Part shown: positions 11,201 to 20,186 of the stretch, piece after piece | Layout: every line of letters starts with the position of its first letter | Position numbering within the stretch: position 1 is the first letter of the stretch | From: Linum tenue | Taxonomy: Eukaryota > Streptophyta > Magnoliopsida > Malpighiales > Linaceae | NCBI GenBank assembly: GCA_946122785.1 | Contig: CAMGYJ010000011.1 | Coordinates: 54,796,449-54,860,448 of the forward strand | Direction of reading: 5' to 3' | Length of the DNA stretch: 64,000 bases | The notes under the pieces: generated by a model | The model's input: only the letters and a program-made list of their open reading frames with translations | Told to the model about the DNA's origin: nothing | The model's database searches: none | Program-made: the position numbers and the translations under genes

Positions 11201-12058
11201 GTCACATACCCATGCGGGAAAGTTTTTCATTCCATTCTCATGCACACGGTTTTCGATTACCCATGAGTAATACCCGCCTCATACATTTAACAGTATTATA
11301 TATAAAATTAAACCTATAGATATTTAATTTCACTAAGCGAACCTAATAAATTATGAAATCAACAACCATTTTAATACGAATTTAACGCATTCAATCCCAA
11401 AACAACGATTAATCTATAATAAAAACCGCAATATAACTACAACAATCCGTGCGCATATTCAAATTTTGGTGCGTACCATTTTGCGGCATTAATTTAAAAA
11501 TATAAATCCATTTAAATGCTTCACTTACTCGCCACCGTCAGCCGGCACCATCCATCCGGAGATGTGAACGATCCAAGCAAGCGCCTGAAGCCAGCCATCG
11601 ACTCTGTCGTAAGTAAACCTGCTCTTATGCTGATCCAAGTCCTCCTTGTAGCAGCCTCCACCGCTGAAGACCTCCTCCGGCGACAGATGGTAGAAGACCG
11701 GGATAGCCACGTGGCGGCGGCTGACCGCAGCAGTACTACTACAACACCTCGTGATGGTGACGAGCTCGTCCAAGCACCATTCCGACGAGGCGTAGTTCCG
11801 GGACAGAACCACGAGGGAGAGCCTCGACTGCCCGATCGCACGTGGGATCGCTTCCTTCAGATTCTCCCCGCGCGGCAAGTCGCGGCGGTCGGAGAACGAC
11901 CTGACCCCTTTTCTGCGGAGGGCCGCGCGGAGATGAGACACGAAGGTGTGTCGGACGTCGGAGCCCCTGAAGCTTATGAACACGTCGTGGGGCCGCCGAT
12001 CGTTGCTGCTGCCGCTACCGGAAGGGAACTCGTCAATTTTGCGGTTCGTCTGTTGCAT
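5229..12058 (-). CDS. TIR-only (TX-type) protein, two exons, Copia element in its intron
   Basis: Exon 1 is 11529-12058 and exon 2 is 5229-5334, giving about 211 residues. Residues 24-160 form a TIR domain: [13 protein letters not shown] (first strand), [12 protein letters not shown] (BB loop), [18 protein letters not shown] with Glu98 at the position of the catalytic glutamate of plant TIR NADases, then [12 protein letters not shown]. Exon 1 ends at a GTAAGT donor after two bases of a codon. Exon 2 follows a ttctacag acceptor and continues in frame as [15 protein letters not shown], the helix usual after a TIR domain. No NB-ARC or LRR sequence follows. Exon 1 is GC-rich in an AT-rich setting. 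The neighbouring gene at 13320-16786 is a paralogue with the same intron phase. Family knowledge suggests NAD-cleaving immune signalling. The 6.2-kb intron contains the Copia element at 5351-10676, so correct splicing is uncertain. Confidence 0.8.
5351..5405 (+). repeat. Truncated 5' LTR start of the Copia element
   Basis: These 55 bases match the first 55 of the complete LTRs except for gaaacgg in place of gaatcgg. They join pol sequence directly at GTCT (5402-5405), a 4-base word present at both parental sites (LTR ...gggGTCTcgctg and pol ...attGTCTactac). A microhomology deletion explains the join. Confidence 0.88.
5406..5729 (+). pseudogene. Copia pol 3' end (RNase H tail) of the deleted unit
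   Basis: This encodes [16 protein letters not shown] through to the same stop codon as the full copy, and is nearly identical to 9880-10203. It keeps TTEAEY where the full unit has TTEEEY. A variable (GA)n stretch and a polypurine tract (near 5815-5829, ending gtggagatt) lead into the next LTR. The rest of this unit is deleted. Confidence 0.88.
5830..6206 (+). repeat. Copia LTR, middle copy (377 bp)
   Basis: It begins TGTTGATATG and ends TTTATAACA. It appears identical over its full length to the LTR at 10300-10676. It serves as the 3' LTR of the deleted unit and the 5' LTR of the full unit. Confidence 0.93.
6004..6011 (+). promoter_or_regulatory. TATA box in the Copia LTR
   Basis: TATAAATA lies inside the LTR about 170 bases after its start, with the expected promoter position upstream of the R region. 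The same motif occurs at 10474-10481 in the last LTR. Confidence 0.65.
6209..6221 (+). other. Primer binding site (initiator methionine tRNA type)
   Basis: TGGTATCAGAGCC lies two bases after the LTR. It is the standard plant retrotransposon primer site complementary to the 3' end of initiator tRNA-Met. Confidence 0.9.
6260..10203 (+). pseudogene. Copia gag-pol polyprotein, disrupted by one frameshift in reverse transcriptase
   Basis: The first frame (6260-9037) holds gag ([14 protein letters not shown] near the start), a zinc knuckle [14 protein letters not shown], protease [11 protein letters not shown], the GAG-preintegrase region [13 protein letters not shown], an integrase with its D, D and E positions ([24 protein letters not shown]) and the first part of reverse transcriptase, ending LELEQLDV. 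The second frame (from 9016) continues with [29 protein letters not shown], the catalytic LYVDDMLIA and RNase H (SDSDYAGD...[10 protein letters not shown]) to the stop at 10203. The switch near 8991-8993 is explained by one missing base. All domains are otherwise in order, so the lesion is recent. Without it the reading would be one polyprotein of about 1,310 residues, usual for Copia. Confidence 0.95.
10300..10676 (+). repeat. Copia 3' LTR (377 bp)
   Basis: It appears identical to 5830-6206. It is preceded by a purine-rich tract ending gtggatatt, which differs by one base from the gtggagatt before the middle LTR, and followed by the GGAAG target duplication. Confidence 0.93.
10682..11528. 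other. 5' part of the TIR gene intron
   Basis: AT-rich intron sequence of the first TIR gene. It contains a SINE-like unit (10991-11078) and, near 11161-11285, sequence resembling the end of a hAT element of the kind found at 27109 (ggatgacaatggg...acccatgagtaatacccgcc). No coding sequence was recognised. Confidence 0.5.
10991..11078 (+). repeat. tRNA-derived SINE-like unit
   Basis: GGGATTGGTCTAGTGGTAAT resembles an A box and GGTTCGAGTCCC, 45 bases on, a B box of RNA polymerase III promoters. An A-rich tail follows. It does not fold as a complete tRNA. A related copy lies at 63191. Confidence 0.6.
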
Positions 12059-12734
12059 ATATCAGTCTCTGCAGATATCATGTGGAAAGAGTTTGTTTGA
12101 TGAAAATGGAACTCTAGTGAGTTGAGTGTTTCCCGTTCGTTCTTTTGTTTTAAATAGCAAAAATAGCAAAACTTGGCCAACAAGAGAAGATGGGCAAGCG
12201 CATGCATTTGCAGAATAACAACTAGAAAGATAAAATACAATAACTCAAACTAAAGTCTAAAGCTAGCTAATTAAACATTAACAAAACTAAACATGACAAT
12301 TGGTAACTTTATCTACACCACTTAACTTTTTCTTAATTTTTAGTATCGGGAGTTCGAGTCTTGATAATGACTTCCAATATCTCCTATTAGACCTAAACAT
12401 TAACGACGTGTACGTCATGGCCCATGGGTAATGTAAAATGGAAGAAAGGAAACCTTTTTTGACAAACATTGTTTCTGGCTGCCGGCCTGCTGGCCAATTA
12501 TTATTTGTTTGTCTTTTCCATTGGTTTGTTGAACTGGGCGAATACATGCAACGGTATTCATGAGCAACCTTTCAATCAGGATAAGAGTCAACTTTTTGTT
12601 CCAAACCCAAAGCCCAGGGCTATACATTAATGAGGTGTGTAGTGAACACTTAATTGACTTGCAATCTGACAAGCTTATTACATACGAAAGATAGAAACAA
12701 CGTTTGACTTTTTATTATATGGATGGATCTCAAA
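12059..12734. other. Upstream region of the first TIR gene
   Basis: Probable promoter and 5' leader of the minus-strand TIR gene at 5229-12058. No further gene was recognised. Small antisense frames between 12287 and 12672 have no family features. Confidence 0.4.
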
Positions 12735-13290
12735 CAGGGGCGGAGCTATGTTGGTGGTTAGGGGGGCCCCGGCCCCCCCGAGAATTTTGAAAATCGCGTA
12801 TAAGTACAGCGAGAATTTTGAAATTACGTATTAATTAAGCTATATATATAAATACTATAATTGTGCAGTAACATGTAATTATGTTTCCATAGTCTAATGG
12901 AAAAGTGGTGATCTTTTAAGTCAGTGGACGTGGGTTCAATACACCACACATCAAGATATTTTACTGTTTTTTGGCCTTACCCCTTTTTTTTCCCAATGTC
13001 TTAAGTAAATTAAGTTCATCAACTTCTGCATTATAATAAATGATGATTATTATAATAACATTATAGAAAATGGTACACATAAAAAAATGATGATTATTTT
13101 TTGTTGACAATTTATTTACTAATGTTGAACATATCTTGCCCAATTTTTAATTCAAATCATAGTTTTAGTGCTAATAATTATCTTAAATAACAATTTGAAA
13201 GGTAACATTTATATTGTTTTTCTAATTTTATGATAAAACGTACTAAAAAAATTCGGCCCCCCCGAACTTTAAATCCTAGCTCCGCCCCTG
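12735..13290. mobile_element. Non-autonomous hAT element (556 bp) with perfect 8-bp target duplication
   Basis: The termini are CAGGGGCGGAGCTA on both sides in inverted orientation, flanked by ATCTCAAA at 12727-12734 and 13291-13298. The C/G-rich block next to each terminus (ggcccccccgagaat, attcggcccccccgaa) extends the inverted repeat. The interior is AT-rich, with a tRNA-like A box/B box pair near 12890-12945. No transposase is encoded. Confidence 0.85.
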
Positions 13291-13319
13291 ATCTCAAAGT
13301 ATTTCTCCAATAACTACAA

Positions 13320-16300
13320 TTAATATCTTTGCTCCTCGTGCTTTTTAGTTTTTACAATACTCGGATTCATGTTCTTCCTTATGACGCCCGCCGGCGGAAC
13401 TCTCTCGGTACCGGAGCAGGGCTCTCGCTCCTTCTGTCTGATGGTTTTAGCAATTCTCTTCACAAGTCGCGCTTCAGACCTGTACAAAATCAAGAAAACT
13501 TTTAGTAAGATCCATGTGAATCTATAAATTATCAAGATACTGATCAGTTCGGAGAAATTAATTTGCGGCACAAAATCAATCTCTCAATATAGGCATACAC
13601 GGACGGCCAAATGTATGCTAGCCTTTGTCATATATGTATGGGCATTAGTAATTAAGTTGTAGGATATTTTATAATAATCTTAGGATTAAATTATAAATTA
13701 TGATAATTTGCTTTACAGGATCAAATTCATATAATCAAACAAATATTTTCGTGGCGTACTACGTACATCGATCCTATTACAGATCATGGTAGGTACTGGA
13801 ATTGTGTGTCGTATTATATAAACAGCCCACATTTCTCTTAGGTCGTTTGCATGACATTTAAATGCAGACATTTGAGAATGTATTGTTTGTTTAAAAGTTG
13901 TTAGAATGTAGCCCACAACTTCAAGTTGTACCATAATAGAAAGGTATAATTTTAGTTTGTATCATAAAGAGATTTATACAAAAGAGTATAGGTACAATCT
14001 GAACTTGTACCATAAAATAAAATAAAAAAACTAAAACACCAATGCTTTAAACCATTGTAAAATCCCCCTTGCTATTACATTTAATATGCTTTTTTTTTTC
14101 TATGCTAAAACTAACCGCGTAAATAAAATCATTTTGCAAACAACAAAATATATTATTTGGGTAAGAGCCATGTATAATATTATTTTCTCATTTTATAATA
14201 TTTGGGTACGAGATGGATGACGCTCTTCGTCGATTGTCAAATTTGAGGAAAGAAAAAAATTCGCGAGAAGATGAAGCAATAATAGGGAAAATAAATAATA
14301 TAAATCGTTTGGATGGGTTATTGTTATGAGTTATTTGGTACCAAATAACCCGTTTGTGTGCAAAAATTCGTGATGGGTTATTTGTACCGAGTTATTCTGA
14401 AATAACTCAATAATGAGTTATTGAGAATACCACATGAGGGGTTGTTATATAATCTGAAATAACTCACAAATACCACAGAATCATTATGTGAGTTGTTTCA
14501 TCCTATAATAACTCACTAGTTGGTGCCCTATCTATTGGCCAGAATAGTTTTTGTCACCGTGCATATAGTGCTTAGGTTTAGTTTGGCCTTGCTATACCTT
14601 TTGCAGAAGCTGCTTCTGGCTGGAGCTCTTAGAGAAGTACTTTTAAAAAAAACAGTTGAGTGTTTGGCTAAAAACTTATTATAAGTGCTTTTAATATGAG
14701 AGGTTGTGTAAAATGACTAAAGGAATTATAATATAAACTATGAATAAAAATTCTAAACAACAAAAAGTAATAAAAATGGATCTTGTTAGATTTATTTTAT
14801 ATTAAATAATATGATTTTATAATTTATTTTATTTTTAAAATATTATAATTGAAATTAAATTATATTTCTAAAATAAACTAAAATTTGGTAAGGATAATCT
14901 TGTACTTTCAAAACAATTTTTTGCATAACCTCCAAATCGAAATTTCTGCTTTTATGTTATACAAAAACACTTTTTGGCTTTTCAAAAATCGAGCTTTTAG
15001 ATGTGTTTGGTCATGCTTCAGCTTTTGAAGCCGAAAAGCACTTCTTAAAATTGGGCCAAACATAGGTTTTATGTAATCCAACCTTTTAGAGGTGTTTGAC
15101 ATTACTTCACCTTTTAAGTCAAAAAGCACTTTTAAAAGACGAACCAAATATAGGCTTAGTTTAGTATTATCACTTAAATTGATTTTGAGTTGATTTACTA
15201 TATCTTTGGCTTTTTCGTAACATCCTTAATGTTGTCAATTACTTAGTATTATATGCATATCATTCTTGGTAAACATTCTCGATGTTGTCAATTACTTAGT
15301 ATTATATGCATATCATTCTTGGTAAACATTCTCGATGTTTTTGAAAAATAACTACAATAAATATAATCCTAATAATTAAATGATCTCAAAATGAAAAAAT
15401 TGATATAAAATTTTATTAGTGAATGAATTTTCAATTCAAATCATGTGTACTTTAGAATGAATAATAATTGTAAAAGGTTAGATTACAAAGTGATTCCTTA
15501 CATAATTTCATCCAAATACATTTAAAATGAAAATCTTATTTATATCATATTGTATATAATTTTGCATTGAACCATATTTTGGTTTATCAGCCACAAAAAA
15601 AAAATTTGGGCTATACCAAGGGTGCCTCCGGGAACACCAAAAAGGTGGTACTGGAATTCGAACCTGTGACCTTTCATTCTTGGTAAACATTCTCGATGTT
15701 TTTGAAAAATAACTACAATAAATATAATCCTAATAATTAAATGATCTCAAAATGAAAAAATTGATATAAAATTTTATTAGTGAATGAATTTTCAATTCAA
15801 ATCATGTGTAATTTAGAATGAATAATAATTGTAAAAGGTTAGATTACAAAGTGATTCCTTACATAATTTCATCCAAATACATTTTAAAATGAAAATCTTA
15901 TTTATATCATATTGTATATATTTTTGCATTGAACCATATTTTGGTTTATCAGCCACAAAAAAAAAAAAAAAATTTTGGGCTATACCAAGGGTGCCTCCCG
16001 GAACACCAAAAAGGTGGTACTGAAATTCGAACTTGTGACCTTTCACATCCCAAACCCGAAACCCAAGGCTTTTACCAATTAGCTAGGTCATGTTACCATC
16101 GGCAAATAGTTAGTTAACTTTTGATACCAAATAACTCGGACAAATTACAAACGATTCCAGGAAGAAAGGAAAAAGCCACGTAGTCAGATTTGGAGCGTAA
16201 ACATGAACTTGCGGCATGCATGCACTAACAAATTCATTAAACTAAATCAAAATGCTTAATTCACGTACCGGCCAGCAGCGGGAACGACCCAACCGGCGAC

Positions 16301-16786
16301 ACCGGCGACCCAAGCCAGCGCCCGAATCCAGCCGTCGACTCTCTCGTAAGTAAAATCACGCTTGTGCCGATCCAGGTCCTCCTTGTAGCAGCCGGAGACG
16401 ACATCGTTCGGAGACAGATGGTAGAAGATCGGGATGGCCACGTGGCCGGCGCGGCTGCAACAGCTCATAATGGTGACGAGCTCGTCCAAGCACCATTCCG
16501 ACGAGGCGTAGTTCCGGGACAGAACCACCACCGAGACCCTCGACCGCTGGATCGCGCGTGGGATCGCTTCCGTCAAATTCTGGCCACGTGGCAGGTCGCG
16601 GCGGTCGGAGAACGACCTGAGGCCTTCTCTGCGGAGCGCGGCGCGCAGATGACCTGCGAATGTGTTCCGCACGTCGGAACCCCTAAAGCTTATGAACACG
16701 TCGTGCCGCCGCCGCTTGCGAAAATGGTGCCTGCCGCCGCCGCCGCCGGTAAGTGACTCGTGATATTTGTGGTTTTGCTGCCGCAT
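13320..16786 (-). CDS. TIR-only (TX-type) protein, two exons, paralogue of the gene at 5229-12058
   Basis: Exon 1 is 16269-16786 and exon 2 is 13320-13479, giving about 225 residues. The TIR domain spans residues 28-160 with [46 protein letters not shown] (Glu102 at the NADase catalytic position) and IPIFYHLSPNDV. Exon 1 ends at a GTACGT donor after two bases of a codon. Exon 2 follows a ttttgtacag acceptor and reads SEARLVKRIAKTIRQKE, matching [15 protein letters not shown] of the paralogue in position and phase, then diverges to a lysine-rich end. No NB-ARC or LRR exon was found. The intron (13480-16268, 2.8 kb) is AT-rich with repeats, while exon 1 is strongly GC-rich. Both genes point the same way, which suggests tandem duplication. 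The likely role is NAD-cleaving immune signalling, inferred from the family. Confidence 0.82.
14570..15165. mobile_element. Candidate degenerate inverted-repeat element in the second TIR intron
   Basis: The left part (taggtttagtttggcc...agaagctgcttctgg...agaagtacttttaaa) is matched in reverse by the right part (agcttttgaagccgaaaagcacttcttaaaattgggccaaaca...caaatataggctta). The GTTTGGCC and AAAAGCACTTTT words are common in plant miniature elements. No clear target duplication was found. Confidence 0.4.
15231..15336. repeat. 53-bp direct tandem duplication
   Basis: The unit starting gttgtcaattacttagtatt occurs at 15231 and again at 15284 with no visible change. It lies directly before the larger duplication at 15314. 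Confidence 0.85.
15314..16035. repeat. 361-bp direct tandem duplication
   Basis: The segment beginning cattcttggtaaacattctc at 15314 restarts at 15675 and runs in near identity for about 360 bases, with a few substitutions and a longer A run in the second copy. The second copy ends inside a SINE-like sequence that continues to about 16100, while the first copy is cut in the middle of it. Confidence 0.88.
15950..16105 (-). repeat. tRNA-derived SINE-like unit
   Basis: On the minus strand, TAGCTAATTGGTAAAAGCC (A-box-like) is followed by GTCACAAGTTCGAATTTC (B-box-like), a body with ccacctttttggtgttccgg and a T-rich end. A 5'-truncated copy lies at about 15590-15674 as part of the tandem duplication. 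Confidence 0.5.
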
Positions 16787-16977
16787 GTCATGAAGGGGCA
16801 GGACAGCTAGCTAGTGCTATAGCCTATAGGCTAAGCTAACTTTAATTATATATAGTAGTGACTGAAAGATAAACTGCCCGCCAGCAAGCTGCAGGCTGCA
16901 ACTATATTTATAAATCCATCGATCGACTTTCTTTGAACACGGAAAGTCAAAGAAGCACTAAAAAAAAAAAGAGTAGC
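16787..16977. other. Upstream region of the second TIR gene
   Basis: Probable promoter and 5' leader of the minus-strand TIR gene. It is AT-rich and ends in a poly(A) run near 16960. No defined motif is claimed. Confidence 0.35.
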
Positions 16978-17069
16978 GGGGACAGCAATCACACACTCTC
17001 AGCAGAGAAGAAAACCTGGGTCCCGGGACCCACCTATGGGAGGAGGCTCCTTGTGTGATTGCTGTTCCC
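16978..17069. repeat. 92-bp hairpin with a 16-bp perfect palindrome
   Basis: GGGGACAGCAATCACAC (16978-16994) pairs with GTGTGATTGCTGTTCCC (17053-17069) with one mismatch in 17. Inside the loop TGGGTCCCGGGACCCA (17017-17032) is a perfect palindrome. It may be a very small inverted-repeat transposon or a hairpin-RNA source. No target duplication is evident. Confidence 0.6.
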
Positions 17070-17247
17070 TCACCAATTAATTAAAAATTATTATACATTT
17101 CAATTCCCCAAAGCGTTCTCCCAAGTTCCCAATGAAAATGAGAGGTATAATTCTTAAATATTTCAGCTTGACAAATGGCTTGATTTTCTCGAATAACTTA
17201 ACAATGCCAATTAGGTATCCGATTAAGATGGTGTGGGAGTCTAATAG

Positions 17248-18011
17248 GAGAGATTATTGGCTACACCGGGAGTACCACGTGGGATTGGTGACGTGGTACT
17301 CCCGGCCAATAAACGCTTGCCATGTGTCCACTTAGGTTCATTTAATATATTCTATGGAAACATTTTAATCTTCTTTCTATTAATTACCTTTAATAAAAAA
17401 TAATAAACAACAGTATTCGAAACCCCTGTTCTGATCCGTCAATTTCAGTTTGGGGAAGGAGAAAAGTCTCTTCCTCCCGGCTGTCGGGAAGCCACCGCCG
17501 AAGGTGGGTTAGGGTTGATGGTGGATTTGGGTTGGATATCATTACGTCGAGGAGACACAGATTCAGATCACATCGGGCTCGGGGGAACTCGACCAAAGCC
17601 TTCCCGACGGTGGTGTCTCGGCGGCTGGGAGGAAGAGGACTTCAACCTCTATTGGGTTGGTTATCATGGCATGGCGGAGACTGATTCGGATCTGATAGTG
17701 CTCGCGACTGGATCAAAGTCTTCCCGCTGGTGGCTTCTTGGCGGCTGGAAGAACAAAGGAGGAGGACGAAAGAGGGGCAGTGTTCCCGACGGTAGCTTCT
17801 CGGCGGCTTGGAGACGAAGGAGGAGGAAGAAAGAGGGCCTTAATCTTGCTCTATTTACGGGAGGAGAGAGGGACTTTAATTGATGGTAATTCACAGAAAA
17901 CGAATTAAAAATTAATTGATAAATTGTAATGAAACGCGGCGGATGTTTATTGGCCGGGAGTACCACGTCACCAATCCCACGTGGTGCTCCCGGTGTAGCC
18001 AATAATCTCTC
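17248..18011. mobile_element. Non-autonomous Mutator-like element (764 bp)
   Basis: Terminal inverted repeats of about 65 bp start GAGAGATTATTGGCTACACC on both ends, with one visible difference (ACCACG preceded by GT or GC). The flanks carry GTCTAATAG (17239-17247) and GTCTAGTAG (18012-18020), a 9-bp target duplication with one mismatch, as expected for Mutator-like elements. Each repeat arm itself contains a small inversion: GGGAGTACCACGTGGGATTG followed by GACGTGGTACTCCC. The interior has an open frame at 17515-17883 with two similar internal units (TDSDHIGLG / TDSDLIVLA) of unknown origin. No transposase is present. Confidence 0.85.
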
Positions 18012-18468
18012 GTCTAGTAGACCAAAGCATTACAAAGTTCCTTCCTTGGCCTGGTTTAATATAGGAGGCCTCTTGCTCTTCCATTCCACAAAACTTATTT
18101 TTGGTCTGGCTTATTGTCAAAGATAAGACCCAAACAAAGGAAAAGATGAAGAAATGGGGGTTTGCTGGTTCAGAAGAATATGTTTAATACACAACCAGGA
18201 GTCTGAGGATCAATTTTTTTTTTTTTTTTTTTTGCTCTTCATGATGTATTTCGAAGATATCTTCATGATGTTTAATACACAACCAGGAGACAGAGCAGAC
18301 TGTCTTACCTAGGTAACTCAGCACCTTTGTGATGCGGCGCAGCTGGAGGCTGGAGCTCAAGATCGACACGGCCCGGGAAGAGGAAGCCTTCCAGTTGACG
18401 TAGAAGCAAGCATGCTGTTGTGCTCGCTTTTCTTTATTTTATTGAATAATTATTTTAACGTTCTTTTC
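18012..18468. other. Intergenic sequence with a 21-bp direct repeat
   Basis: TGTTTAATACACAACCAGGAG occurs at 18181-18201 and 18269-18289, separated by a T20 run and two cttcatgatg copies. No gene was recognised. Confidence 0.45.
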
Positions 18469-18864
18469 TGTTGATGTGACTTGAATCGGACTATCAGCCG
18501 CTACGATTGGTAATCGGGGGTCTCGCTGCCCGGTCAGCGAGTGGGGTCCAGGGGCAACGCACGGTGTATGGGCTCAATGTTATTTGGGTTCGGGTTCTGG
18601 ACCTGGTCTGTAACCATTTCCTTTGCCAGATTGGATTAGGTTTAGACCCACATGGAGAAGTACTATAAATACTTCTCATACTCCTCTGTAATCTGTAATC
18701 TCCTCGATATAGTGAAATTGGCTCTCTCTCGCCCGTGGACGTAGCTAACACACATCGTGTTAGTGAACCACGTAAATCGTGTGTTGTGTTTTCGATTCTC
18801 GCTTTCGTATTCTTGCTTTGTCGATTCCGGCGATTTCCCAATCCGTAGCAGCGCGTTTATAACA
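18469..18864 (+). mobile_element. Solo LTR of the same Copia family (396 bp)
   Basis: It starts TGTTGATGTGACTTGAATCGG and ends GCGTTTATAACA, and is flanked by TTTTC on both sides (18464-18468 and 18865-18869). Most of it matches the LTRs at 5830 and 10300. About 30 bases (from cccggtcagcgagtgggg) replace the 11 bases after ctcgctg in those copies. A single LTR with its target duplication is the usual product of LTR-LTR recombination. Confidence 0.9.
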
Positions 18865-18954
18865 TTTTCTTTTCCTAAACACTTTCAGATAGGGTAAACT
18901 TGGGCCATTAGTATTTAAGGCTATTGTCATGTATCGCAAAGACAACTTTTTTTT

Positions 18955-19199
18955 TACTTATGAGAAAATAAAAGAACCCTATAGGGTTTCGCATAATCTG
19001 GAGGATTCCAGAGCTGTTCGTCAAGCTTGCAGCTGGCAAGCTTGTCTCCGTGAGAATTCATCGCTGGTGAATTCTTCTTTGAGATTTTCGACTGCGTCAA
19101 GTGGTATCAGAGCAGGTTTTCTCATGTTTTTTTTTAAGCTGGCACAGCCATGGGAGATCAACCGATCACGCGCGCGGACATCGAGGCTATTACCACGGC
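18955..19199 (+). mobile_element. Ty3/Gypsy leader fragment (LTR end, primer site, gag start)
   Basis: TGGTATCAGAGC at 19102-19113 is a tRNA-Met primer site preceded by gcgtcaag, a plausible LTR end. An ATG at 19150 opens GDQPITRADIEAITTA, which resembles the start of plant Gypsy gag proteins. Similarity stops abruptly at about 19199, so this is a short truncated piece. Confidence 0.55.
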
Positions 19200-20186
19200 T
19201 TTTATAAATTTAATACATTTAATCTATAATAAGTAATAACATAAATCACTTCACCATATTGTGCAATTGTGCTATTACAGAACAAAAAATGCAACCCACG
19301 AAATTGGCCAATTTGCATAGTCGTACTACGTGGATGGGGAAATCTGGATATGTAAACCAAACCAAAAAGAAGCCTTTCACCACCACAAGGGTCTTCCTCT
19401 AACAGAGCAGACTTATATTCTGCAACAAATTATCCAGCAGAAGAAATAGCAACTCTGTTTATGTACCTTGCCATTGTTGCCAAGACAGCACCCCTCTGAG
19501 AACAAACTACAGCATGGAGCAGCAAGCAAGTGGGTACCAAATTTCTGCTTTCTAGATCCATATACACATCAAGGCTTCTAAATCCAGAACATACCCATCG
19601 CGGCTTCCCTCCGGCCCCTACGGTTGTAACATGGGTTCCCAGTTAGTTTCCACTGGCTTCTCTCCATGTGTCCGGTCACCGGAAATTCCAGGACCGAGTT
19701 TTCCCCCTAGTCCTACCAGTATCAGAATCTCAATTACATGTGTACCACAACAGCCAGGGATCAAAAAACATATGGAAGTTCATCATAACTTCCATCATAC
19801 ATGTGTTCACTTTATTATTGCATTAACAGCTTAACTATATGCATTCAATCCAAGTCTCGTTGCAGTATACATTACACCTCACAAAATCATGAGCTAATCA
19901 CCCTCATTGATCATCTCAATAGCTGACTATGTTCAACATGTAAAGCTTTCTCAGAGATCAATCTACACCTTCTTACTTTACTCACTTTGATGTGGAATGT
20001 AGGACTCTGAGGATTACTGAAGAACTAGTGGGAACTACTGAACCAAAAAAAAAAGGCGGGTACCAAACAGTGGAAGAAGGAGAGATGGGGCAAAAAACAC
20101 AACAACTGCAGCCTAAGCAATGTTGGTTAAAATTCTATAAATGAGTATTATGGGGTTCTTTACTTTTTTTTGGGGGGGAATCTCAG
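19200..20186. other. 3' flank of the phosphofructokinase gene
   Basis: Downstream of the minus-strand PFK stop at 20187. The first few hundred bases above 19800 probably include its 3' untranslated region. No gene, element end or tRNA was recognised. Confidence 0.4.

Noticed and set aside
11516..12100. Plus-strand open frame of 194 codons over the TIR exon
   Set aside because: It is the complement of a GC-rich TIR exon. The minus-strand frame has the TIR motifs and splice sites.
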